64,000 bases of DNA, from NCBI GenBank assembly GCA_003342895.1, contig PTFA01000085.1, positions 1,258,480 through 1,322,479 on the forward strand, written 5' to 3'. Source of the DNA: Casuarius casuarius. Its lineage: Eukaryota > Chordata > Aves > Casuariiformes > Casuariidae. Shown piece by piece: positions 38,325-49,280 of this stretch. The position numbers and the translations under genes were made by a program. The notes beneath the pieces are model-generated. The model was not told the DNA's origin, searched no databases, and worked only from the letters and a program-made list of their open reading frames with translations. Within the stretch, counting starts at the first letter, position 1. Every line of letters starts with the position of its first letter.

Positions 38325-38365
38325 CTTTCCCATATCTGCTGAAGTTCTCTTCTAAGCTATTTTTC
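38325..38365 (-). CDS. Candidate short exon B (minus strand), product unknown
   Basis: On the minus strand the segment follows an acceptor 'ggttacag' and ends at an ideal donor 'AAAG|GTAAGT'. The 41 nt read G + 'KNSLEENFSRYGK' + G. The acceptor's pyrimidine tract is weak. The first base completes a codon left by candidate exon A (38811-38893), so the two join in frame across an intron of 445 bases. The 'EENFSRYGK' wording recalls the first helix of RRM domains, but it is too short to assign. Confidence 0.15.
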
Positions 38366-38810
38366 CTGTAACCTGAAATGTTTTCTATTTAGACTGGCTT
38401 GATAAAGTTGATGAGGCCTAATATTTAGGTTTGCTATATTGAGGAAAAGACAGTTTTCATAAATGTATTTTTAGTACAAATATTACTCAGAAAAATGTGT
38501 CATAATCTTACAGATGGACAAGAAAGATACAGTGAAACTAAGGGTCTTCTCTAGGGGCAACTATGAAATTTGGCTGAAACCTTTCTCATACCAACCACAG
38601 CATTTATTTCCAAAATAAACTTTTCAAAAATGTATCCTAAATATACCATTATTAATATTTATTTTACCTTTATCCGTTCATATATGTTTGCATCACAATC
38701 CTGCCTGCACAAGTCACTTCTGTTTAGAGCAAATAGGTTGAGCGAGGTTGAACTAAACAACTTTGGAGTTTAAGGTTTTGGAAGAAAACGTAAAGCAAAA
38801 CTAAACTTAC

Positions 38811-38893
38811 TCTGCAATGCAGTCACTATGTGGCCACATGCTGTCGGCTATTTCATTGTTAGAAGAGACCCTGCTGCGTCCATGAGATGAATA
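38811..38893 (-). CDS. Candidate exon A (minus strand), product unknown
   Basis: The minus strand has an acceptor 'gtgttactgtgctcag' and a donor 'GCAGA|GTAAGT'. The 83 nt between are open in phase 0 for 27 codons, rich in Ser and Asn ('SRVSSNNEIADSMWPHSD'), with two bases left over. They match the one-base phase of candidate exon B. About four in ten segments this long are open in some frame by chance, so the pairing and the good donors carry most of the weight. Confidence 0.15.
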
Positions 38894-41800
38894 CTGAGCA
38901 CAGTAACACCGAGTTAATGTGGCAAGGCTTAAACGCGGTTTGGCAAAACAGGGCTATTCATTTTCCTGATCAGGTTCTGTACTCTGCTCAGCATGTTTAC
39001 CAATACTCAAACGGCATGAAGTCACTAACCAACAGCTTAGTGCACTAAATACAGCTGCTCTGTAACACTAAGTCATCTATTTATCCTCTAACTCTGCTTC
39101 TTCAAGCAGTTAGCACCACTGCCAAATCTACTAAGGAGAATTTGCACTTTGCTACAGTTCAGTAAGCTGAACTCTGAAGCTACTGGCAACTTGGCTGCAG
39201 TGTCGAGGCACAGTTACATAACCCACTGAGCTGAATGCCTCCCCAGAGGGAGACGGAGAGTACACAAAGGGAAAAAAAGAAGCAGGAATCCACATTTCAA
39301 AGGCATTATGGATGGAATACTATGAAAACAGACTTTTAAAACTTCTCGTACATTGGTATTTTGTAGACGTTTGTTTCCTGTTTTCCAATGCAGACCACTG
39401 CATACTTTCGATCTAGACAGCCAATGAAAGAAAGTGAAGTGCATTAATCTCAGCCACTTGCATAGAGGACGCTGCACTCTAAGGACAAACGACACAAAGC
39501 ACAATCATTTGCATTCCTCAACTGAACTTGATGATTAGGCGTGTGTGAATTAAAAGTAATGTGGCCAGGCCAGGTCACTGACATCTCCCTCTCTGACGGA
39601 AGCCTAAAACAGCAGAGGGGAAATGCCTTTTGCTTAGAGTCTCTAACATGGCTGAATAAATGAAATTAAATGATGACCTTCAATATTTCTATCATGATGG
39701 TAGTTCATTGCAACAGTGCACCAGTCATTTCAGGAAGGATAAGCAGCAGGCTTATCAAATATCAGTTCAAATATCTCTTCTGACAATCCCAACAATATTT
39801 TGTCCAGCTATACCCTCAAATTTTGTTATGGTACGAAGGTCCTGAGCTAGTACAAGTGAAGTGCTACATGCAGAATCCTATCAGTTCCTTCCAGTTTGAG
39901 ATCTGGCCCTATGAATCTTTAATAACACAACAGTTCAAAAATAACAAAGTGAAAATTATATAAGCCTCTTTTCCCAAAACTATCTCAGATGGTGGGGATT
40001 TTTGGGGTGGTCATCATCACCTAAGTGCTGGATTAAGACAAGCAGCTTATTTCACACCACTGATAACTAGTTGTATTGTAACAAAATTCTGTCACTACTA
40101 ATCTGGGTTGCTATTTAGCTCGTTGTAAGGAAAGAAGGAATGGACAAAGGGAAGGAAAATCAGCGCCTCAAAAATTCAGCATCTTGCAATCTGTTTCTTG
40201 CACCAAAATTATTTCTGTTGGGCCTCATACATATTTCACGAGATAAGGTCAAGATTTGAGATTCTTCCATTTAACAAAAGTGAAAAATTTTCCTATGACA
40301 ATCAGAGGATCATAAAGAAATTCACTGCAGTTCTTTTTGGACTATTAGAATGAAGAAATGTGAAAAGATTATCCTGGAGATAAATAGCTTTGTAAATAGC
40401 TTTGCAAAACACAAGATAGTTGTCTGCTGTACTCAGTTCTATATACACAATTTCATATCAGGACAAAATATGCCATCTTCTTAATTTACCAAAGCTATGG
40501 ATGTTGTGAGGTAACTAAACAAAAACTGTAACAACTAATTTAATTAAAGGAGAGAGAGATTTTTCTGCCAGTTAGGTGATGGTCAAACCCTTCAATATCA
40601 TGATTTAACAATGATCTTCGCTGCCAGTCCCACAAATTGCTGTATAGGAGCTATATCAATAGTTTTAAGTAAAATTAAAACTAACTCATATTCTTACCTC
40701 AGCCCATCATTAAATTTGATCTTTAAAGCTTAAGTAGAATAGGTAACTTATTTTTACTTTGCATCTCATTTGACCAAAACCAGAAACAGGTACAGCGGAA
40801 ACCATGGGAAAGCTATCGTCTTGTTTTTATCTAATCCTAGACAAAGAGAAGTCTGGAAAATCTGTAAGAGACTGTTCTCAGTAGAAATTTTCAGTCCAAA
40901 TAAGATGAGCTTCTGTATTTTTGGATACCTATTCAAAATTCCAAACTAACTGAGGTCCGAATAACTCATCACTTGTGCCAGCCAAAAATCTGGAGAACCA
41001 TATGAAAAGGAATAAATATGCAAGAAACAAACGTACCTAGAAATTGGGCCTTGGACATCACAGTTGTACAAGGCAGGTAATACAGATTACAACAGAGGAA
41101 GGTGGTTTATTTTTATTTCCTGTCAAGGAAACATCCAAAATACAACAAAAAGTATCTTTAAGGATCTAGGTTTGATTTCTTAAGTTAGATGACAAAAACA
41201 GTTCTGAACAACTGGATGTCTTCCTAGATGCACTGAAGGCCCTGTACAGGTCAGAATGAATCATAAAGAAAAGAGTACTAAGTAAAATGTGACTCTGCAA
41301 AGAATTGAGTAACTTTCAATATAGCGAAAAGAGAAATGGGGAAACTTAACAGGATCAGGCATATAGATCACTCCAGATTAGCATGCAGATACTGCTAATT
41401 CTGCAGGCTACTTAATGCATGGTTAGTACAATAATTAACATTGCTCTTGTAATACTTTTGTATGTTTGAGAGCATGGAGGAATTTTAGAGAGCACACCTG
41501 AAGCTACTAACCAGTAGTAAACACTCTGTCTTCAGCCACATGCACGTAAGAGGCTAACATCCATATGCATCTCTCTAAAGGATCTAATAGATGCGTGACA
41601 CTAAATTATGAAGTTTGAAGGGCAGAGGGGAAGAGTGTGGGTTTTGAAACCAATACAATCTTTTAGCTTCCTTTATTGAGTCTCTGTTGAAAATGGGGAG
41701 GGGATTTACAGCATTGCTTTCATGGGGTAAATATTTTAAATAAATGAATAAGTAAATAGAGTGGGGATTTGGATTTTATCTGAAAATCACTCAGGCATGA

Positions 41801-42550
41801 AGAGGCCAAAGCAGTGCATGCAAATACTGAGACAGTCTTATATCTTCCTCTCTTTCTCTTTTTCATGAACACACAGATATAACAAGCATATGTAATGAAA
41901 GAAGCATTGGAGACCTTATATTGGGAGGTTTCTGTAGTAACCTTCAGAGGGTTCCCTGGTCACTTCCACAAATACTTGCAGAGTGAGCTGAAAAGCTTAA
42001 ATTCTCTGATTCTGCCCGGAAGTTCCAGTTAATGTGTCAATCGAACTAAGCAGTTAAAGGTGGACATCAATTTGTAAACCCATATAACTACCGACCACCT
42101 TCTGCTCCTTTCATGCCTCCCTTCATGAGGCACTCCTTTCATGAGTGCCCTCATGTCTATTCCTAATACAAGACCTGTGCTGCTCAGAAATACTCAGAAC
42201 CAGTAAGTCTAGCAGAGTTGGACTCTAAATGACGAGCATTATGTAATCGTGCTCTTCCTAAAAACACTCAGAAGTGGCCTTTCTCCATCCTGCCTTCTGC
42301 AGGCAAACTTAACAATAACAAGGCATCACACTATGCTGTAAAAGTCTGCAAGCTCCAGGAAAGAGGTCTGCACTATGATGAGGACAAGAGTTGAACGATA
42401 CCACCACTAACTTGGAGGGATATTTGGACATCAGAGCAGCATAAGATGAACAAACTACTAATCTCAAAGCAGAAGGCCTGTTTGTTTAAAGTTGAGTATT
42501 GGAGCACAAATCTATGCAGTGCCATCAAAAGCAGAGTAAGAGGCAGTAAA
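38894..42550. other. Non-coding stretch
   Basis: AT-rich unique sequence. The only structural feature noted is an imperfect hairpin at 42124-42155. I see no gene or recognisable interspersed repeat. Confidence 0.65.
42124..42155. other. Imperfect 12-bp hairpin
   Basis: CATGAGGCACTC (42124-42135) pairs with GAGTGCC-c-TCATG (42143-42155) over 12 bp with one bulged C and a seven-base loop. It sits in a short cluster of 'ttcatgagg'-like direct repeats. Confidence 0.75.
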
Positions 42551-42602
42551 AGATAATTCCTTATGTGCCCTTTATCTGTTTATCTGAATTACAGATAAAC
42601 AG
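42551..42602. promoter_or_regulatory. GATA-motif cluster with perfect 11-bp inverted repeat
   Basis: CTGTTTATCTG (42576-42586) and CAGATAAACAG (42592-42602) form a perfect inverted repeat with a five-base spacer. Within 52 bases there are four AGATAA-type sites, on both strands, at about 42551, 42573, 42581 and 42594. AGATAA is the core of GATA-factor binding sites, and palindromic or clustered copies are typical of GATA-bound enhancers. The sites are seen directly; binding is inference. Confidence 0.4.
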
Positions 42603-42703
42603 TAGATCTATGGAGACACTATTTCTCAGAGTACTAGGAGGACAAAGTCCTAAGTTAAAATATGTTAAACCCCTGGGCTAACCAAGAGAGTTATTTAAGA
42701 GGA

Positions 42704-42737
42704 AGGTTGTTCGGAAAATAAAGCTGAGGTTGTTCGG
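42704..42737. repeat. 11-bp direct repeat AGGTTGTTCGG
   Basis: Two exact copies at 42704-42714 and 42727-42737 flank 'aaaataaagctg', which includes AATAAA. The spacing and immediate proximity to a GC-richer block (42770-42850) could reflect slippage, or insertion and loss of an element. Confidence 0.85.
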
Positions 42738-43397
42738 CAGAATTCTAGAGCTCACAGGAAAAGATGGGCCAAGGGGGCACAGAAGCGTGCTGAGCTCTCG
42801 CTGCGCAGCACTGCCCAGCACCCTCCCCTGCACGTCTCGGCCACCAAAGCCAACTGTCCCTTTGGGGAACCTTTTAGAGGTATGTTCCTCTCAGATGATC
42901 TGTTCCGCCTCTACAGAGTCATTTAAACTTGACTGCCTAAGCATCTGTAGAGGCATCTGACATTCTGGGTGTTGGCTTGTAGGTCTAAACATAACTTGTG
43001 CCTTCCCATCACTGAATATAAGCATCACAGCCTGAAGTCTTCAATTACATGTTAACAAATGTTGTGCTCCAAAAACTGTAAATTGGTGTGGGTTTCACTG
43101 ACTGGAACAATTGGACTCACTGAATCTTGCCTAGGCAGTAATTTTGGGAAAACTGGATAGTAGTATCTGAAACTCACCTATCCACAGCATCAAAAGTAAA
43201 GGGGCATGTTTGGGTGCAACTAGCAGCTTTTCATGCCAATATTCTAATGCATCTCTGATTTTCTTCATAAATTTATCTATCTACATAAACAGTGAATAGA
43301 GAATATACAAATAGGTCCCACAGACAAAAGCACAAGTGAATCAATGTTTATGGAATGTATTTAGCTCATAAAATAAAAGGTATCATTGTAACTGCTC

Positions 43398-43412
43398 TTT
43401 TTTTTTTTTTTA
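43398..43412. repeat. T15 homopolymer before an acceptor-like AG
   Basis: Fifteen T bases are followed by 'aattacag', a textbook polypyrimidine-AG arrangement on the plus strand. The following sequence is open for 18 codons only. Confidence 0.9.
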
Positions 43413-43599
43413 ATTACAGAAAACAGCAATGTACTACACCAGTGCCACAAGGCAATCTGCCAAGAGGACTAACTGAATTTATGAGAATGCTTTTACTGAA
43501 ATAACTTATGCTGAATTAAATGTTTTGCTGCTTTATTATTTGGCTTGCTGATCATTTAACTGTCACTAAATTCTGAACTTAAGAAGTGGCAATGTTTAA

Positions 43600-44010
43600 T
43601 GACAATAAGACACTGTAGATCATGTGTTAATGCTGATTAATGCACTTCCCAAGCATGCTGGAAGCATTTGGCTTGCCTTGTACCTTGCACTGTGCACCCA
43701 AGGCATGCATTCATCAGCACTACTGCTCAGTCTGTCACGTCTTATTGCCGAAGTAGTGCACCACTCTCAGTATGTTTGCTTTGAGCCTGCCTCAGTCAAT
43801 TTACATTACATTGCCCACCCAAACCCACATTTTTGAGGTTCACCCAGCTCTCGCTGATCAGGGGCCTGTATGTTTAATAACATTTTGCTCTGCCAGTCTA
43901 ATTAACTCCGTCACTGTATCTGCAGTCAGATAAAATGCTCATTTCACACCACATTAATTTTTATCAGCTGAACATTAAGCAACACAAAGCTATCTATGCT
44001 TGGTTTAATT
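43600..44010. promoter_or_regulatory. Candidate conserved non-coding element
   Basis: This stretch is free of simple repeats and dense in short homeodomain- and GATA-type words, including TAATTAA near 43899, CAGATAAAA near 43927 and TTATCAGCTG near 43962. Such composition is common in vertebrate developmental enhancers. This is a visual impression only, and conservation cannot be judged from one sequence. Confidence 0.25.
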
Positions 44011-46644
44011 TACATACTGACAGAGCTACAAAGCATTACTGCAGTGACTGCAAAGCAAATAAGTAGAACTGGCATCAAACATGGCTCCTTCAAAATGAAA
44101 TATTGATTTGCAAGACTGGCAGCCCAAAGTGAAAAAGAGGAAAAGAAAAAGAATGAGAAATGATTTTCCCCTTGTCAGTGCTAGAAAAATCATGCATTTT
44201 GTAACGAGTATTTCCTTAAATGCCATAGCTTGAGAGGAGTATTAAAATTAAAACTTATTCTTTGATTGGCTGAGAAAAGTTAGAGGTTATGGTAACATTT
44301 CTCATGACTTCATAAGAAAAGAAAAAAGGATTGGTGGTGGGTAACAACTGTCAGAGAATACATTTTAAAAGATCTTCCTGCTCCCTTTGCTGGGCTAAAT
44401 TTAGCTTGGCAGTCCTCTTTTTGTATACTACGCTTTTAAGGCAAATTTGAAGAGAGGATGTATGAAAGACTCTGTGATTCCAGTACATGAATAAAGACAC
44501 AGAAGAAAAATTCAGAGAGCTTGGGACTTCATTCAGAGTCTAGTAAAGACCCTTCAGCTCTATTTAGTAGCAGCTGTGACCATACAGTACCCAGAACAAT
44601 AAATGTTCACCAGAGTTAATCTGAACACATAAAAACTGTCTGTGGAGATCAATCATTCCTAACTTTTCCAGAATGCTGCACCACAGTAGTCAGAGGAAGA
44701 ACTTAGCTCCAAAAATAATATCATCCTGTCTTCCACTCAATGGGCCAAAGTCGAATCTTGGCTACAGCAAATTATGGACTGCACACCATTTCAGTGCTAC
44801 AGTATACATCTGTCTTTGCACTACATCTAGTCTTTGGTTTGAAGCTAAAATTAAAATTAGGCAAGTCTAACCTGGTTGCATTGCAAAATTCCCACAGATA
44901 TGTAATAAAGGACCAAAATGAATCAACTAGTGCTTTTCCACTTCTACCTCTATGTTGCTCTATCTTTTAAATCCCTGAGCTAGTATCACTGAATGTATGA
45001 ATGATTTTTTTAATGTTTTTTTTTCCAGTTCCTCAGCCATTCTAAACATTAAGCAGTGGCTCTACTGTACTAAGTAGGTTTCTGCTCACAACAGTGCATG
45101 AGGTCACTGGCACAAGCAACTCCTGTGTAAGCAGACAAGGAAGGAAAACTCATAGGTCCTGGAGGAGAACTGAATTGCTAATATACAGAGTTCCTCTCCT
45201 GAAGGAAAAATCCTGAAGAACATTTCATAAAACTTAAAGTTTTTTTTTTTTCCAGTGATTTGTTAAAGATGTGGAATTTAGGGCCAGTTCAACTGCATGG
45301 TTTCCTGGCTGTTTTGTCCTGAAAAACTTCTACTAGTGTAGATAGTGTTAAAATTCTCTGTGATATTTGAAATTTTCCCTGTTCCTGCATCATGGCCTCC
45401 TGTGCTTCCCTGCCATTACATCCAAGTGGGCAGAAGAGTAAATCTGCATCGGACTGGGCAATCACAGCATTGTTGCCTGAGGAAACTGGCTACTGCTGTG
45501 ATATCTTTCTTTGCTGTTGAAGTCACCTTTCTGTGAAGCTTTTTTCTCTTCGAAGAGCAAATATAGCTAATAACTCCTACCCAGTAACACTGATATTCAG
45601 CTTGACTGGTAAGTGAAAAATCGTTTCAAAACAAGATGTGGCAATATAGCTACTTCTCTAGACTGCAATGCAGTTTATTATTGCATTCCAGCAGTCATTG
45701 AGCATAACTATTTTTGGAAATGAGTCAACTTAAAATGTCATATTATTTATTTACAAATACAGACATAAATGAAATGAAGATTTGACTGAAATAACAGTTC
45801 AGTGCCTAACTCTGCCTTCTTAATGAACATAACAGGGAACCGCTGGATAATTTTCTGCTTATTCTACCACAATGTTTCCATCTCCTCCTTTCCTTGTGAA
45901 GTAGACAATCAAAAAACAAACAAACAAACAAAAACCAGCCTCAAATATCTCTGAATTTGGAATGGTCAAAAATCACAATCAAATCTAGATTCATGCTCCA
46001 GATAATGCTTGGGAACTGCTTGGTTTATTTCTATAAAACATTCCTTCAACATATGTAACAGTTGGTGTCTCAGGGTGCATTCATTTTCAGCTGTCTTTTG
46101 AAATATGAGAAGCAAAATAACCCCAAAATACCATTCTAACAAAAATCAGTGATCGTTTTGGAGTAACTACAATGCATAGTATTGACATACTGAATACTGC
46201 AGGCAGTTCTCTAAAATATTAAGTCAGTAGGAGCCCAAAGGATAACACAACTTCTAATTCAAGGTAACTGGAATAAAGAAAAGAAAAAAAGAGGCTGATT
46301 AATTGGATCTGTAGAGTGAACTAACTGGCATCTCTATTCTCACTGGTTTTCTAAAAAGAGAATCAATGTATGTTTGTGCCTCATATCTTTCAGTTCTTTC
46401 CCATGTTAAAAATGACAATTTTTGCATGTGAAAAACATAGCTTTCATATAAAAAGGTATTATTTTCTACTGTGTCATATCTGACTTTTACCAAAGTAAAA
46501 TTTCCTTCATCACAAATGTGTTTGGGATACTAAACATGGAAATTTGCTCCTGGAGTTCTCCCAAGAACTTGCAGGACTTCAGCACTGCTGTCACAGAAAA
46601 TTTAAAAAGTTAATTTAAATTATTATTTCATGTATCCCGCCACC
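44011..46644. other. Non-coding stretch
   Basis: Contains a T12-plus-ccag tract at 45240-45255 and a (CAAA)n microsatellite at 45911-45934. The short open frames present have no recognisable domains. Confidence 0.65.
45911..45934. repeat. (CAAA)n microsatellite
   Basis: About four CAAA units flanked by A runs. Confidence 0.95.
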
Positions 46645-46875
46645 ATGTCATCCCCTGAGAATTCTGCCCAGCATAAGAAAAAGCGTAACCCTTCCTTACA
46701 ACTTAAGCCGCACCTTGTGGCTAAGGTCAGGGGTAAAGAGGTCATGAATTCCTGCTTCAGCCTGTCCTCTCTTCCTCTCCTTTCATGCCATGAAAGGGAT
46801 GTCTGTAACTATTCTCCCTGGACAATAACAAAGCAAATAACAGTCAAGAAACCTTTGCCTTTTTTTTCTTTCTAG
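46645..46875 (+). CDS. Short ORF with optimal Kozak start, possibly a decayed transposase N-terminus
   Basis: An ATG at 46645 sits in GCCACCATG, a perfect Kozak context, and opens a frame of 76 codons. The first part is strongly basic and hydrophilic: 'MSSPENSAQHKKKRNPSLQL', then 'VAKVRGKEVM'. This loosely recalls the start of pogo/Tigger-class transposases, where a basic 'KRKR..L.(L/I)..K..II' segment opens the helix-turn-helix domain. After about codon 35 the composition becomes unlike a protein domain. An in-frame upstream start is not needed. It may be a fossil DNA transposon fragment or pure chance. Confidence 0.2.
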   Translation: MSSPENSAQHKKKRNPSLQLKPHLVAKVRGKEVMNSCFSLSSLPLLSCHERDVCNYSPWTITKQITVKKPLPFFSF

Positions 46876-49252
46876 TGCATGAAGATGAAGAAAACAGTGA
46901 ATCACTAGGCTGAACTTACCATTCAAGACTCTTAAGCAGACTGAAAGGCTACATGGCTATGCAATAACACCATGTACTATGTGTTGAAGGAGATCCCTCT
47001 GAATCCATTCACACTTGAGTTTGAAACCATGTTTTTATGGCAGTGAAATTTTACTAGTAATTCCAACTGTTTTACCCCCAAAATACTAAAGAAGATCCTC
47101 ATAAATTTCTCTTAGCATCTAAGGCTGCCCTAATGCACTGGAATTGAAGTGGCTTTCATGCTTTGAAATAAATCTTGCTTTATGGTTTGGAAAGATTTGA
47201 GCAAAAATTAGCCAGTTAAATTCCCTTTTACTTCCTGTCTCAGAAAGTAATATGAGTCCTTGCCAACGATATCAAACTGAATTTTAACCCTCCTTCAAAT
47301 CAACCTAAAATGTGGAGATGGGAGGAATCAGAATTCATGGTCTACATTAGCACTGTCTCTGCAACAGCAAACTAATAAAATCTCTTTTCACATGATTTTT
47401 TATTTCACTGGGCAAAGGGCTGTTTTTCAAACTGATACTGGATGTGCCATGAACTTTTGGATTGCATCCTGAACACCCTTTTTAAAAGGTTCACCCATTT
47501 TGTATAGCACTATTTTCTGCCTTTCCCAGAACGGCAATTCCGCTTCTACTGAGGGAACCAAACTTACCCATCAGTAAATATTTCATCTAAAGATTGGCAG
47601 ACTAATTTTCACCACCCCTGCTTCCATCCAACTTTCTTTCCCTGAACTCTGCTTTTGCTGGCATTTTGTATAGACTATGTCTTTTGATAACTCAAATAAG
47701 TAGTTTATTGCTATGCAGGCTTCAGGAGTGAAACGTCACTGGCTGAGAGGGAGCAAGTATTGGTCTTGACAGTTTGGATGCTGCTTCTTTTCTCAGAGAT
47801 GACTTTTTTGACAGCACCAGAAAGCTTTGTCTGTTTTCAAACTCTAAGATATGACAGGGGCTCAGTGTGCAGGATAAGACAGACCATGCCAGGTCAGTGT
47901 TTTTGTCTACACAAGCTTACGGTCTCTTTGAATTTATAAACTAGCAGAGGAAAAGATGCTAGGGAAAAGGAAAGGGAAGTATATCTCAAATTCTTGCAAT
48001 AGGTATGCTTTCCACAGCCAAACCCTGATGTATTCAAGATCAACCACGTAGCCTTTGTTAAGCTACACATCCTATGCTTAATTGAGAAATGATTCTTAAT
48101 AAGTCCTGGAGAGCTACAGGTCTCTCTGTCTCTCAGATGGGAAACAATCATATCTCACGGCAACTCATTACGTATTCTTTTTGTACCATGAGTTGTTTTA
48201 AAACCGTGAAATTAGTTCTGGCAGAGTGTACAGAGAAACACCCATGAGATGAGACTGAAGGAGTTATGTAAGGTTTCCACACGTTCCTCATGAATGTTAA
48301 CTCTTCATGGTTAGAAGTTAGGTTGTTTAGATGAGGAAATATTCATGCAGTACATGAAGGAAACATAGCTTTTTTTCTTCTGTCTGACATTCAGTATATA
48401 GAACATCTCTATATGTCTGGCAAAGAGAAACCTCCTTCCTCCATTGACTCTTCCGATGCTCAGATAGTTGTCATGCAACATGACTGGTATCAGTTAAAAA
48501 GAGTTTACAGTATCTATAAATTGACTCAACTGGAGCTGCCTGCACTGACAAGTAAATTGACCCTTAGTGTGGTGCAGTGAAAATTTTTCAAAACATATCA
48601 GACCCATTAATATATGTCATGTCACTATGAGAACACATCTGTTTCCTGTCTGCCTGATGGGTTTGCCTTGGACTCTAGCGAGGATCACAGTCTTCCAAAG
48701 ACTGCAGCCACTGTAACTACCAGTGAGCTTTTAGGCTTTCTGGGAAGAAGTCAACCTTTGAAAACTAGCACACGCACCTTTTGGTAGTTGCCACAGTTAG
48801 CAAACTGAAGGCTTTTAAACCTGGAATTCTGCTGTCCTGCTCAGCCTAGAGAGGTAGGATGACAGCTGAGGTCACATTAATGTTGTGATCTTAGCAAATG
48901 CACATTTGGAGCTGGAAAGAGATTCCTTGCCCTCTGCTGCAAGTAGGATGAAGACCAGGAAACTATGCTGGAATTTCTGTTCAGCCTTGAGAGCTCTGAT
49001 GGGGGCTCAAGGTGTATTTAAGCTGGAATCTTTTGTCATTTTCCTTTTATAGTGGGGCTCCAGCCCATTGCTGACTAAACTGTCCAGCCCTCCTTGATAC
49101 ACACAGTCTTCAAAGAGACAAAGGGAAGAATTCACGAGACTGTCAGGACACAGTAGGGTCTGTATAAAAGCACATATTGCAAACTCAGCCTCCCTGAATT
49201 GCTGGAATTGCAGGTACCCTCATAATTCCTTAGAGTATTTAAAAAAACCCAA
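46876..49252. other. Non-coding stretch
   Basis: Begins with a strong acceptor (ending 46875) and a 12-codon open tail to TGA at 46911-46913. AATAAA follows at 47167-47172; this possible terminal exon is treated as a finding. A small perfect hairpin CAGTCTT/AAGACTG lies at 48688-48704. Nothing else is supported. Confidence 0.6.
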
Positions 49253-49280
49253 ACACACACACACACACACAAACACACAC
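49253..49280. repeat. (AC)n microsatellite
   Basis: Nine AC units, an AA interruption and about four more units. It is likely polymorphic in length. The minus-strand open frame through it is an artefact. Confidence 0.95.

Noticed and set aside
43143..43290. Minus-strand frame of about 50 codons before a GTGAGT site
   Set aside because: It is protein-like in wording, but no usable acceptor precedes it and a stop lies immediately upstream.
44465..44480. CR1 3'-end-like octamer ('ctctgtgattcc')
   Set aside because: A single short match with no CR1 body next to it.
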